This document shows, in pieces, positions 26,744 to 36,465 of a DNA stretch of 64,000 nucleotides. The stretch's first letter is position 1, and each line of letters opens with the position of its first letter. The stretch comes from Acinetobacter pittii ANC 4050. GTDB taxonomy: Bacteria; Pseudomonadota; Gammaproteobacteria; Pseudomonadales; Moraxellaceae. The stretch spans positions 1,441,184 to 1,505,183 of the forward strand of contig NZ_KB976987.1 in NCBI RefSeq assembly GCF_000399685.1, written 5' to 3'. Position numbers and translations under genes: made by a program. Below the pieces are notes generated by a model, which worked only from the letters and a program-made list of their open reading frames with translations, had not been told where the DNA came from and searched no databases.

Positions 26744-29700
26744 ATGAATATAGCTACAAAAGTCACTCCAAATATTATTGCAACAAAGGATGTGTCACTT
26801 GAAGATAAATATGTAAGTGATAACGGTACAGCATATATGACCGGTATTCAGGCACTTGTTCGGTTGCCTCTTGCCCAAACTCGCCGTGACGCGTTGAATG
26901 GTTATCATACTGCTGGTTTTATTTCTGGTTATCGCGGTTCTCCTGTTGGTAACTATGATAGTTTCCTTTGGCAAGTTCAAGGATTACTTAAATCCCATAA
27001 TGTTGTATTTCAACCTGGTGTAAACGAAGACTTGGCTGCTACCGCAATCTGGGGTACCCAACAAGTTAATCTTTCAGGCCAAGGCAAATATGATGGAGTG
27101 TCTTCATGGTGGTATGGTAAAGGCCCGGGTGTTGACCGTTCAGGCGATGTACTCCGCCATGCTAACTTAGCTGGTACCTCTGAACGTGGTGGTGTTGTTG
27201 CTTTATTTGGTGATGACCACTCATGTAAATCTTCTACAATCCCTCACCAGTCTGAACATGTCATGATTGGTTGCGGTATTCCAATTTTCTACCCAACATC
27301 CGTTCAACAAATTTTAGACTTTGGTGTTCATGCCATTGCTGTTTCACGTTTTTCTGGCCTTTGGTCTTCAATGAAGCTGGTTAGTGAAATTGTTGAAACT
27401 TCTGCTTCTGTTCATGTCGACCTAGATCGTGTTACTCCGGTTATTCCAGAAGATGTTAATTTCCCAGAGGGCGGCGTTAATATTCGTTGGCCAGATCATG
27501 GCATTCAGCAAGAAGAACGCCTTTATAAATATCGCTTACCTGCTGTTTTGGCCTATGCTCGCGCGAATAAAATCAACACCGTAACATGGCCTTGTGAAAA
27601 TGCCCGTGTCGGTATTGCCGCAAGTGGTAAAGGTTATTTAGATACCATTGAAGCCTTACGTATTTTAGGTATTGAAGATGAAACTGCCCAACAGCTCGGG
27701 CTACGTGTTTATCAGGTTGGTCTGATTTGGCCTTTAGAACCACAAGGCATTCGTGAATTTGCCGAAGGTTTAGAAGAGCTCATCGTTATTGAAGAAAAAC
27801 GTCCAATTCTTGAGACGCAAATTAAAGACGAGCTGTACTCATTGCCTGATGGCAAACGTCCTCGTGTCATTGGTAAAGCAACTGATGGTAAAGGTGAATG
27901 GAGTACCACTATTGAAGAAGCACCTCTCATTGGTCACTATGAGTACCAACCAGAACCAATTGCAAAAATGTTGGCTGTTCGCTTCTTAAAACTCGATATT
28001 CCAGAAAACTTAAAAACACAAATCCAAAGCAGAATCGACTTACTGCTAAAAGCAGAACAAGAATCAAAACGTGTCATTGATCTTGCTGAACGTAAACCGT
28101 ATTTCTGTAGTGGTTGCCCTCATAATTCTTCAACAGTTGTCCCTGAAGGTAGCCGTGCGCTAGGTGGTATTGGTTGTCACTATATTGCTGTTTCACTGGA
28201 CCGCGGTACCGAAACGTTCTCGCAAATGGGCGGTGAAGGCGTAAGTTGGGTTGGTGCATCACCATTTACCAATGAAAAACACATTTTTGCTAACCTTGGG
28301 GATGGAACTTACTTCCACTCTGGTTACTTAGCAATTCGCCAATCTATCGCTGCAAAAACGAATATTACCTACAAAATCCTCTACAACGATGCGGTCGCTA
28401 TGACAGGTGGGCAGCATGTAGATGGGCATTTAAGCGTTGCGCAGTTAACTCGTCAACTTGCTGCGGAAGGTATTAAAAAACAAGTCATCGTGACTGATGA
28501 AGTTAAGCTATTAAACGAAGAAGACGGCATAGCACCGGGCGTAGAAATTCGCCACCGTAATGAACTTGATGCAGTTCAACGCGAATTACGTGAAGTTTCA
28601 GGTGTAACCGCTTTAATTTATGTACAAACTTGTGCCAGTGAAAAACGTCGTCGCCGTAAACGTGATGTCTACCCTGACCCAGCTGAACGTTTATACATTA
28701 ACAGTGATATTTGCGAAGGTTGTGGCGACTGTTCGAAAAAATCAAACTGTTTATCTATTGAACCAGTAGAGACAGCTTTAGGTACTAAACGTCAAATTAA
28801 CCAAAGTAGCTGTAATAAAGACTTCACTTGTGCTGAAGGTTTCTGCCCAAGTTTTGTGACTGTTCATACACGTGATATGAAACGACCAGCTAAATTTGAA
28901 GGCATTGGCGCAGGCTGGCCAACATCACCAATTATTCCTCAGTTATATGACGTTCCAAGTCGTATTATGGTCGGCGGTATTGGTGGTACGGGTGTTGTGA
29001 CGATTGGTGCACTGCTTGGTATGGCAGCTCACCTAGAAGGCAAAGCAACACGTGTTATGGACATGGCTGGACTTGCCCAAAAAGGTGGTACGGTTTATTC
29101 ATACGTACAACTTGCAGCAAGTGATGAGCAAATTTCTTCTACTAAAATTCCAGCAGGTCAATGTGAATTACTCATCGGTGCTGATGCTGTAGTCGCTGGT
29201 GGTAGCGCTGCTCTCTCTCGCTTAAAAGATGATGCATTGGTTATTGTAAATGAAGACAGTACGCCTACTTCTGAGTTTATTAAATCTCGTGACTGGTATG
29301 CGCCTATTAGCGATTTAATTGACCGCCTTCGTGGTCGTGTTCGTCAAGGTCAACTGGTTTCTCTGCCAGCAGCTCGTATTGCAACACTACTCTTAGGTGA
29401 TTCAATTTATACCAACCAGTTATTACTCGGTATGGCATGGCAGTCTGGTCGCATTCCATTACTGCGTGAAAGCATTGAAAAAGCAATTCGCTTAAATGGT
29501 ACTGCTGTTGAAAAGAACCTCGAAGCTTTCCGCGTGGGTTGTCATCTTGCAAGTGACCCAACTTTAGCTGCACGTTTACTTGCGGCAATGCCAAAAACCA
29601 AAACTCCGCAAACTTTAGCTGAACTTGTTGAAGACCGTTCTGCTCGTCTAACGGACTATTGGAATGAAGCTTACGCAACTAAATACCGTACACTTGTAGA

Positions 29701-30226
29701 ACTGGCAGCTAAAAAGTTACCTGAAGAATTAACAGGTACGATTGCAACTCAGCTTTATAGAGTTATGGCATATAAAGATGAATATGAAGTTGCACGTCTG
29801 TTAACAGGTAAAAGTTTTAAAGAATCGATCGAAACCCAATTCGGTAAAGGCTTACGTTTAACGTATCATCTTGCTCCACCAGCGTTACTCGGTGGTCTGA
29901 AAAATGTTCGTAAACGTGCGTTTGGTTACTGGATGCGTTTCCCAATGATGATGCTTGCTCGCTTACAATGGCTTCGTGAAACTTTCCTCGACCCATTTGC
30001 GCGTCAAGAAGAGCGTCAGCACGAACAAGCATGGCGTGATCGTTACATCGCATTTGTTGAAGCACTCGTTGAAGCTCCAGAAAATCACAACTTGGCAGTT
30101 GCTGAACAAATTGCAAAATTACCGGCAGAAGTTCGTGGTTATGGTCATATTAAAATGAAAGCAATGGACGCTGCAAAACAGCGCTGGGATGAACTTACAC
30201 CAACACTTCTTAAAGTGCGTAGCTAA
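26744..30226 (+). CDS. Fused indolepyruvate/2-oxoacid ferredoxin oxidoreductase
   Basis: 1160 residues joining the TPP-dependent 2-oxoacid:ferredoxin oxidoreductase domains in one chain, as in proteobacterial IorAB fusions. The N-terminal pyrimidine-binding part includes GYRGSPVGNYDSFLW. Next come the TPP/Mg region (GTYFHSGYLAIRQS), a [4Fe-4S] segment CEGCGDCSKKSNC at about 656-668 with further cysteines CNKDFTCAEGFC, and the gamma domain (GGIGGTGVVTIGALLGMA). It oxidatively decarboxylates aryl- or branched-chain 2-oxoacids to acyl-CoA, passing electrons to ferredoxin. A strong AAGGAG precedes the start. The neighbouring acyl-CoA genes make amino-acid-derived 2-oxoacids likely substrates. Confidence 0.93.
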   Translation: MNIATKVTPNIIATKDVSLEDKYVSDNGTAYMTGIQALVRLPLAQTRRDALNGYHTAGFISGYRGSPVGNYDSFLWQVQGLLKSHNVVFQPGVNEDLAATAIWGTQQVNLSGQGKYDGVSSWWYGKGPGVDRSGDVLRHANLAGTSERGGVVALFGDDHSCKSSTIPHQSEHVMIGCGIPIFYPTSVQQILDFGVHAIAVSRFSGLWSSMKLVSEIVETSASVHVDLDRVTPVIPEDVNFPEGGVNIRWPDHGIQQEERLYKYRLPAVLAYARANKINTVTWPCENARVGIAASGKGYLDTIEALRILGIEDETAQQLGLRVYQVGLIWPLEPQGIREFAEGLEELIVIEEKRPILETQIKDELYSLPDGKRPRVIGKATDGKGEWSTTIEEAPLIGHYEYQPEPIAKMLAVRFLKLDIPENLKTQIQSRIDLLLKAEQESKRVIDLAERKPYFCSGCPHNSSTVVPEGSRALGGIGCHYIAVSLDRGTETFSQMGGEGVSWVGASPFTNEKHIFANLGDGTYFHSGYLAIRQSIAAKTNITYKILYNDAVAMTGGQHVDGHLSVAQLTRQLAAEGIKKQVIVTDEVKLLNEEDGIAPGVEIRHRNELDAVQRELREVSGVTALIYVQTCASEKRRRRKRDVYPDPAERLYINSDICEGCGDCSKKSNCLSIEPVETALGTKRQINQSSCNKDFTCAEGFCPSFVTVHTRDMKRPAKFEGIGAGWPTSPIIPQLYDVPSRIMVGGIGGTGVVTIGALLGMAAHLEGKATRVMDMAGLAQKGGTVYSYVQLAASDEQISSTKIPAGQCELLIGADAVVAGGSAALSRLKDDALVIVNEDSTPTSEFIKSRDWYAPISDLIDRLRGRVRQGQLVSLPAARIATLLLGDSIYTNQLLLGMAWQSGRIPLLRESIEKAIRLNGTAVEKNLEAFRVGCHLASDPTLAARLLAAMPKTKTPQTLAELVEDRSARLTDYWNEAYATKYRTLVELAAKKLPEELTGTIATQLYRVMAYKDEYEVARLLTGKSFKESIETQFGKGLRLTYHLAPPALLGGLKNVRKRAFGYWMRFPMMMLARLQWLRETFLDPFARQEERQHEQAWRDRYIAFVEALVEAPENHNLAVAEQIAKLPAEVRGYGHIKMKAMDAAKQRWDELTPTLLKVRS

Positions 30227-30255
30227 GAAATTGCTTAAAAATTAAATCTCAAAAT

Positions 30256-30285
30256 AAAAAAGTCATCCTTAGGGATGACTTTTTT
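30256..30285. terminator. Bidirectional terminator
   Basis: AAAAAAGTCATCC-TTAG-GGATGACTTTTTT: a 13-bp stem including A/T tracts, between convergent genes. Confidence 0.92.
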
Positions 30286-30299
30286 ATTGGCTCAAATAT

Positions 30300-31103
30300 T
30301 TATTTAGCCATTTTACGTAACGTCAAAATCTGCTCGCTTCGACCAAATGGACCATACACGTCATGTAAAACTGCACTAGTTAAACCAATACCATCAGCCC
30401 CATATTGCTGAACGGTTTCCAGACCTAACCATTTACCTTGCGGATAACGGTGCATGTGAACTTGCAAATCAAGATTTGGAAAACCCCAAGTAAATTCGCC
30501 TTCTTGTCTTGGTACAATGCCGTTTGCGGTATCTACCATACCAATTAAATGCGCAAAATCTGTGGTCGATTGCCCTTCCACGATTTCAATATCATTATTG
30601 AGCCAAACAATACCTTTACCCGCGCGGTGCTGATCATCAGTTTTAGTGACTAATGTCTGGATAAAACCACCTGGCCATCTTTTCATGCCCGTCCATTCTG
30701 TAAAGGTATCTGGATGATGAATGGGCTGATCTTCAAGCCCCGCAATAGCGGAACTGTCTTGAGTACACATGCGCCACGCTCGAGCCACAATACAGGTTTT
30801 ACCTTGCGCTTGCATTTCTGCTTCAATCAATTCGATGGTTTTACCGGCACGAATCACATGGGTCTTAATCGTAAATTCACCAAACGCAATCAATCCAAAA
30901 ATATCAAAACTAATTCGACCAATTCGCATATCTTGTCGTGGTGAAAATTGCTCTAACTCTGCCGCAATTACGCCACTTGCAGGTGCCATATGCTGTTCAT
31001 GAGGATTCCATGCCCCTTGTGCATGAACAGTTGAGCAATAATGAGCAATGACTTCACCTTGAGGACCAATTGTTCTATTCAATAATTGATAATAAGCATT
31101 CAT
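30300..31103 (-). CDS. Acyl-CoA thioesterase (double hotdog, TesB-like)
   Basis: About 267 residues. Start at 31103 chosen because GGAAAGAAAATC precedes it; the frame stays open upstream without a ribosome site. Two hotdog halves are inferred: an N-terminal half with GRISFDIFGLIAFGEFTIKT and IELIEAEMQAQGKTCIVARAW, and a C-terminal half with AGKGIVWLNNDIEIVEG and LDLQVHMHRYPQGKWLGLET. Predicted to hydrolyse acyl-CoA to free acid and CoA; chain specificity unknown. It lies downstream of the 600-residue acyl-CoA dehydrogenase gene in the same direction. Confidence 0.8.
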   Translation of the reverse strand: MNAYYQLLNRTIGPQGEVIAHYCSTVHAQGAWNPHEQHMAPASGVIAAELEQFSPRQDMRIGRISFDIFGLIAFGEFTIKTHVIRAGKTIELIEAEMQAQGKTCIVARAWRMCTQDSSAIAGLEDQPIHHPDTFTEWTGMKRWPGGFIQTLVTKTDDQHRAGKGIVWLNNDIEIVEGQSTTDFAHLIGMVDTANGIVPRQEGEFTWGFPNLDLQVHMHRYPQGKWLGLETVQQYGADGIGLTSAVLHDVYGPFGRSEQILTLRKMAK

Positions 31104-31299
31104 GATTTTCTTTCCGTAGTCCTTATTCAACATCAATATTTGATGAAAATTCACGTTTTAATGCTTATGTTAACCCTCTATTTGTTTGGCTCAACTGGTT
31201 TTTCCTACCAAAAACTCATGAGTCTAAAATTACAAATTTAATCACTAGGTAAAATTCCGCATGTAAATTTCACCTAGTGTTTCTAACAATGACTATTCA

Positions 31300-33102
31300 C
31301 TAAAATGCAAAAGCATCTTGATCGAGTTCCATCACAGCGTCAGCGCCAGATTCAATAGAAGCAGCATGGCTCTGTGTACGATGCAAAAGCTTTTGATAGA
31401 AAAACTTAGCAGTAGTTAATTTTGCTTTATAAAAAGCTTGCTCTTGTGTACCTGATTCTAATTTTTCATGGGCAACTTGTGCCATTCGAGCCCACAAATA
31501 CGCGAACACGACGTAACTGGAAAAATAAAGATAATCCACCGAAGCGGCCCCTATTTCTTCTGGGTTGTGCTTGGCTTTCTCTGCAATCGATTTGGTCAGT
31601 GACAGCCACTGCTGCTTAAGCTCAGCTAATTTTTCTAAATAAGGTTCCAAGACTTCATTGGATTGCGCTTGACCAATAAATTGATCAATTAGATCTGTCA
31701 TATTTTTTAGAAGTTTGCCTTCTGACTTGAGAACTTTACGTGCAAGTAGATCTAAAGACTGAATTTCGGTCGTTCCTTCATACAATGTTGAGATACGCGC
31801 ATCACGTACAATTTGCTCCATTCCATGCTCAACAATAAAACCATGACCACCGAATACTTGAACGCCATGCTTGGCAGACTCATTGCCTGACTCGGTTAAA
31901 AAAGCTTTGGCAATTGGCGTTAAAAAAGCCAGTAATTCATCTGAGTGTTTTTGCTGTTGCTGATCATTTGAGCTTTCCACAATATCGACATGCTGAGCTA
32001 AAAAGTAAGCTAATGCACGGCCGCCTTCAGAAAACGCTTTTTGGGTCATTAACATTGAACGTACAGCGGGATGGACAATAATTGGATCGGCATTTTTCTC
32101 AGGATATTTAGGACCAGATAGCGAACGCATGGCGAGACGCTCTTTGGCATAACTTAATGCGCCTTGAAATGAAATTTCAGAAGCAGCGAGCCCTTGTACT
32201 GCCGTTCCAATACGTGCGGTATTCATAAAGGTAAACATACAATTGAGCCCGCGATTTTCCGGACCAATCAAGTAACCTTTTGCGCCATCAAAATTTAGTA
32301 CGCAGGTGGCATTTCCATGAATCCCCATTTTATGTTCAATCACGCTACAGACGACTTTATTACGGTCTTCTAAATTACCTTCATCATCTACATTAAATTT
32401 AGGCACAATAAATAAAGAAATACCTTTGGTCCCTGCGGGTGCCTGAGGTAAACGAGCTAAAACAATATGAATAATATTTTCGGAAAGATCATGTTCACCC
32501 GCCGAGATAAAAATCTTTTCGCCAGTAATGGAGTAGCTACCATCCGGATTTGGTTCTGCTTTCGTTCTAATTAACCCAAGGTCCGAACCCGCATGTGATT
32601 CGGTTAAACACATGGTTCCAGTCCAGACTCCGCTAATGAGTTTAGTCAAATACTGCTGTTTTTGTTGCTCAGTACCATGGTGCTCAATGGTTCTCATCGC
32701 GCCATGAGACAAACCCGGATACATTGCCCACGCCCAATTAGAACCACATAACATTTCAGAAATAGCGATCCGCAACAATGTCGGTAAGCCTTGCCCACCA
32801 TATTCCGGATCGGCCGTTAAAGAGGTAAAACCTAATTCGGCATATTTTTGGTAGGCTTCTTTAAAACCTTTCGGCGTTGTAACTACGCCTTGATTTAAAT
32901 GACACCCTTCCTGATCACCATTTTGGTTAATCGGTGCCAACTCATTTTCACAAAAATCTGCTGCTGCTTCTAAATATTGATCAATTAATTCTCGATTTAC
33001 GCTTTCCTGATATTTGCTTAAACCTTGGTAGTTCTGTTCTGTTTGAAGCATTTCATGCAGCACAAATTGCATATCACGTAATGGAGCTTTATATAAAGGC
33101 AT
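31300..33102 (-). CDS. Acyl-CoA dehydrogenase, long form with extra C-terminal domain (DmdC/FadE5-like)
   Basis: 600 residues, about 200 longer than classical acyl-CoA dehydrogenases. The N-terminus PLYKAPLRDMQFVLHEML is diagnostic of the long clade that includes DmdC. FAD/substrate segments MCLTESHAGSDLGLI and YSITGEKIFISAGEHDL are present, and catalytic Glu lies in LYEGTTEIQSLDLLARK, followed by the all-helical C-terminal extension. It should oxidise an unusual or longer-chain acyl-CoA; the exact substrate cannot be assigned. It diverges from a PaaI thioesterase gene. Confidence 0.9.
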   Translation of the reverse strand: MPLYKAPLRDMQFVLHEMLQTEQNYQGLSKYQESVNRELIDQYLEAAADFCENELAPINQNGDQEGCHLNQGVVTTPKGFKEAYQKYAELGFTSLTADPEYGGQGLPTLLRIAISEMLCGSNWAWAMYPGLSHGAMRTIEHHGTEQQKQQYLTKLISGVWTGTMCLTESHAGSDLGLIRTKAEPNPDGSYSITGEKIFISAGEHDLSENIIHIVLARLPQAPAGTKGISLFIVPKFNVDDEGNLEDRNKVVCSVIEHKMGIHGNATCVLNFDGAKGYLIGPENRGLNCMFTFMNTARIGTAVQGLAASEISFQGALSYAKERLAMRSLSGPKYPEKNADPIIVHPAVRSMLMTQKAFSEGGRALAYFLAQHVDIVESSNDQQQQKHSDELLAFLTPIAKAFLTESGNESAKHGVQVFGGHGFIVEHGMEQIVRDARISTLYEGTTEIQSLDLLARKVLKSEGKLLKNMTDLIDQFIGQAQSNEVLEPYLEKLAELKQQWLSLTKSIAEKAKHNPEEIGAASVDYLYFSSYVVFAYLWARMAQVAHEKLESGTQEQAFYKAKLTTAKFFYQKLLHRTQSHAASIESGADAVMELDQDAFAF

Positions 33103-33421
33103 AGTTTTTCCCTTTCACGTTACTGCCTTTGTTAGGGGGCAGATATCGTTTTTTCCTTAAATGGACTTTTATTGTTTCAATCTCACCAAAATATCAAAAA
33201 ATTTCTTATAGCAAAATATATTTTCACTAATTTAATAAAATTATTGTCACCAAAATATAGGTATAAAATGTAAGTTCATGTTTTAAAGTAAAAATATTAG
33301 AAATAAATTAATAAATATTGTTTATAAGAATAATTTTAAATTTTGTATAGCAAAATTTTATTCCGTAAAAATTCAATTTATAGTATGGTAATTAGATTGC
33401 TTAATCATCCAAGGACGATTT
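33103..33421. promoter_or_regulatory. Divergent promoter region with two similar TATAGCAAAA elements
   Basis: A 319-bp AT-rich gap. TTTCTTATAGCAAAA (33202-33216) and TTTTGTATAGCAAAA (33341-33355) share a core. TCACCAAAATAT occurs at 33183-33194 and again near 33248. These may be operator sites for an unidentified regulator. No gene seen. Confidence 0.35.
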
Positions 33422-33856
33422 ATGGAAAGCCCGAAATACACAGGTCTCGAATTTTTAACCGCTTTAAAAAATGGTGAAGTTTCTCCATCACCTATGGCTC
33501 ACACCATACCGATGGAACTCGTTGAAGTTTCCGAAGGTAAAGCAACTTATAAAGTTACTCCTCGCAAAGAACATAGAAATATACAAGGCGGTGTACACGG
33601 CGGCTTTTGCGCCACCGCTTTAGATACAGCAACAGGCAGCGCAGCTCATACATTACTTGAACATGGCGTTGGCTATGGAACTATTGATTTAAATGTAAAA
33701 ATGATCCGTCCCATGCAAGTTGATACGTCGTACTATGCGACAGCCGAGTTGATTAACGCAGGCCGCAATATTATTAGTACCGAAGGAAAAATCGTAGATG
33801 AAAATGGCAAAGTGTATGCCTTTGCCTCGGCAACCTTAATGATTATTCGAAAATAA
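33422..33856 (+). CDS. PaaI family thioesterase
   Basis: A 144-residue single hotdog-fold thioesterase. The motif IQGGVHGGFCATALDTATGSA (about 54-74) carries the family HGG and the active-site acidic residue, and TIDLNVKMIRPM is the conserved strand. Hydrolyses acyl- or aryl-CoA thioesters in the cytosol. AAGGACGATTT precedes the ATG. Divergent from the long acyl-CoA dehydrogenase, suggesting a shared pathway. Confidence 0.88.
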   Translation: MESPKYTGLEFLTALKNGEVSPSPMAHTIPMELVEVSEGKATYKVTPRKEHRNIQGGVHGGFCATALDTATGSAAHTLLEHGVGYGTIDLNVKMIRPMQVDTSYYATAELINAGRNIISTEGKIVDENGKVYAFASATLMIIRK

Positions 33857-33866
33857 TAAAATATCC

Positions 33867-33890
33867 AAGCTCCTGTTTATGGAGCTTTTT
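33867..33890. terminator. Terminator overlapping convergent stop codon
   Basis: AAGCTCC-TGTTTAT-GGAGCTT followed by TTT on the plus strand; the loop contains the stop codon of the leftward MFS gene. Confidence 0.75.
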
Positions 33891-35094
33891 CTTGCTTTGC
33901 AATCTTGTTCATTTCATAAAAATCTAAGCGATCAATCATAAAACTCACCATTGCCATCGCTAAACCTAAGGCAGCACACGCTTCCCATCCCCAGTGTTTC
34001 CATGCATAAACCGCAATAAAAGAACCTAAAGCAGCCCCACCAAAATATAAGGTCATATAAATTGAATTAATACGAGAACGCGCCTCGGCCGAAATTCGGT
34101 AGACCAGATTTTGGTTAAGCACATGAAATGCCGACAAACCAAAGTACGCCATAATCACGCCAACAGCATAGGCCACCAAAGATTGCTGGGCAAAAAATAG
34201 TGGTATCCATGCACTTATTAATAGCCCCATGCAAATCACTGCAATTTTATTTTCAAGTCCTGCTGCAATTTTCTTGCCTGCCCATGGGGTCGCAAATACA
34301 CCAGCTAACCCAACAATTCCAAATAAACCAATCTGGAAATCGTTAAAGTGATAAGGCTCATTCGCCAAAATAAAAGTCATGGTGGTAAAAATGAGAGCCA
34401 AAATACCAAAGCCAATTCCCCCTGCCAAACCACGGCGTAGTAAATGAGGCTGATGAACAGCTAATGAAAATAGTGAACCATAGATCTGTAGAATATTAAG
34501 TTGATGAGACTTACGCGCAATTGGCAATTTCACCCACATTACCCAAGCAAACACCAAAATGACAAGTCCGCTAATTAAATAAACCGCATGCCACGACCAA
34601 ACTGTAGAAAGTAAACCGGCAATAGAACGTGCCAATAATATTCCCAAGAACAAACCACTCATGAGAGTGCCTACAACTTGAGGACTTTTTTTCGGGCTGG
34701 CTAAACCTGCGGCAAAAGGGACTAAAACTTGAGTCGCAATCGAAAAGAACGTGGCTAAAAAGGTAAAGCCATATAAAGCTGGCAAGGTTTGACTTAAGGA
34801 TAGCCCTACTTGTGCAAAGCCCGTACAACACATGAGCAAGCAAATATAACTACGCTTTTCAAAGAAGTCGCCTAAGGGAACTAATATAAAAAGGCCAACT
34901 GCATAGGACAGTTGGCTAATCACAATAGTTAAAGCGACTTGATCTGCATTAACTCTTAATGCTTCAGCAATTGAATAGATTAAGGGCTGGTTATAATAGT
35001 TTGAACCCGCACAAATTCCACATGTCATTGCCATGATAAAAATAAAGCTTTTTGACAGTATATTTTCTGCATTGGGCTCAACTATTTTTTCCAT
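33877..35094 (-). CDS. MFS transporter (YnfM-like efflux type)
   Basis: A 405-residue 12-helix transporter starting with an AMTCGICAGSNYYNQPLIYSI segment shared with the paralogue at 46041. LGDFFEKRSYICLLM corresponds to the loop 2-3 motif. This subgroup is usually drawn as drug or metabolite efflux. It sits 18 bp downstream of dcaP in the same direction and may belong to the dca transcript, possibly exporting a surplus acid. Confidence 0.85.
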   Translation of the reverse strand: MEKIVEPNAENILSKSFIFIMAMTCGICAGSNYYNQPLIYSIAEALRVNADQVALTIVISQLSYAVGLFILVPLGDFFEKRSYICLLMCCTGFAQVGLSLSQTLPALYGFTFLATFFSIATQVLVPFAAGLASPKKSPQVVGTLMSGLFLGILLARSIAGLLSTVWSWHAVYLISGLVILVFAWVMWVKLPIARKSHQLNILQIYGSLFSLAVHQPHLLRRGLAGGIGFGILALIFTTMTFILANEPYHFNDFQIGLFGIVGLAGVFATPWAGKKIAAGLENKIAVICMGLLISAWIPLFFAQQSLVAYAVGVIMAYFGLSAFHVLNQNLVYRISAEARSRINSIYMTLYFGGAALGSFIAVYAWKHWGWEACAALGLAMAMVSFMIDRLDFYEMNKIAKQEKAP

Positions 35095-35112
35095 TTTTAA
35101 TTACGCCCCATT

Positions 35113-36429
35113 TTAAAATTTATACATCGATACAAAGTTTACGCGTGATACATCAGCGGTTCTGCCATCAAATACTTCTCGTTTACCTTGATGATATTCC
35201 ATACCAATATCCATTTGCTCAATCGGTGAATAAAAGACGTTCGCGGCATAGTCAGTTAAGCGTTTATTGGCATCTGGATTGAGTTTGGCATAAGCCGTGT
35301 CGTCATCATAATCAAACATTGAAGCCGATAAGTTTGCACGCCATTGCTCGTTGAATTTATATGAATAACCAATATTGATGCTATTCAACTTATTCATCAC
35401 CAACTCTGTTTTGTCTTTATTTAAAGAAAAATCACCCGCTGCATTTAAACTTGCCGAATTTGCCAAGCCACTTTGGGTGGTGTAAGGCATAAATTTTTGA
35501 TCGCCAACAATATATTGATAATTTGCTTGTACCGATTGTTGTGGCGTGAGTTGATATTTTAAGCCGCCGCCAGCGCCCCAGCTTACTTTCTTAACCGTAG
35601 CAGTTGCGACATCCGTAGATTTTTCATTAATAAAGCCTTGAGCAAGGGCCGTTAAAGGGCCTTGTTTAAAGGTATAGCGACCCGTTAAAGTTGGAAATGC
35701 CGAGACTCTCGAACCTGTATATTCCAAGGCTACTTTTAAATCATTATTGGCATCAATTTTCCAGTCATAGCGTATTTGAGGAGTACGTGTATAAGAGGTT
35801 CCTACAAATTGAGTGTAATCGACAGCTTCGGTACGAGTTTCCATGTTAGACATGAGTGACCATGTTTGACCAAAGGTCCAGTCTTTATAGGTAAAAAAAG
35901 CATGGCGGATACGGAATTTACCATCCCCCGTTCCCATGTTAGAGCTATCAAAGAAATCGGCTTCGATATTTCCCGTCACTGCTTTATTTGGGCTATTAAA
36001 ATAAACACCAATTCGACTTGCATTAATCATCGCATCAGAGCGCGCATGATTTGAACGCTTTTCACTTTCAAAAGGTGTTCGGTACAGACTGCTGGTCGTT
36101 CTACCGCCCGAGTCAGGTGATGATTTAAAATCGACCGCTGCATCAACACGGGCAATACCGTAAACCTTCACATTATCCGTCCAAGTGACCCATGAAGGAG
36201 CAATGGGCTTCTCTGTTACCATTGCTTTAGTTTTTTCGATATTCTCTTCGATCTTTACCTGTTTAACCTGTAAATTATTTTGAGTTTGTTTCTGAGCAGC
36301 AAGTTCTGCTTTTAATTTTTGCAGCTCGGTTTCTAGCAAATTAATTCTTTGTTCTGTTGTATCTGAAGAATTTGCAAAAATAGTCCCTGAAGCCGCAGCG
36401 CAAGCTGCAGCTAAAATTAATTTTTTCAT
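35113..36429 (-). CDS. dcaP: DcaP-like porin of the dca cluster
   Basis: 438 residues with a signal peptide ending IFA, an N-terminal coiled coil (TTEQRINLLETELQKLKAEL), and a beta-barrel ending in FVSMYKF. DcaP is the Acinetobacter outer-membrane channel genetically linked to dicarboxylate catabolism. It follows dcaJ by 36 bp, consistent with co-transcription. Paralogue at 13962-15248. Confidence 0.9.
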   Translation of the reverse strand: MKKLILAAACAAASGTIFANSSDTTEQRINLLETELQKLKAELAAQKQTQNNLQVKQVKIEENIEKTKAMVTEKPIAPSWVTWTDNVKVYGIARVDAAVDFKSSPDSGGRTTSSLYRTPFESEKRSNHARSDAMINASRIGVYFNSPNKAVTGNIEADFFDSSNMGTGDGKFRIRHAFFTYKDWTFGQTWSLMSNMETRTEAVDYTQFVGTSYTRTPQIRYDWKIDANNDLKVALEYTGSRVSAFPTLTGRYTFKQGPLTALAQGFINEKSTDVATATVKKVSWGAGGGLKYQLTPQQSVQANYQYIVGDQKFMPYTTQSGLANSASLNAAGDFSLNKDKTELVMNKLNSINIGYSYKFNEQWRANLSASMFDYDDDTAYAKLNPDANKRLTDYAANVFYSPIEQMDIGMEYHQGKREVFDGRTADVSRVNFVSMYKF

Positions 36430-36465
36430 CTCTTAATCCTTAAAGAAGCGTTTATCCGTGTATAT

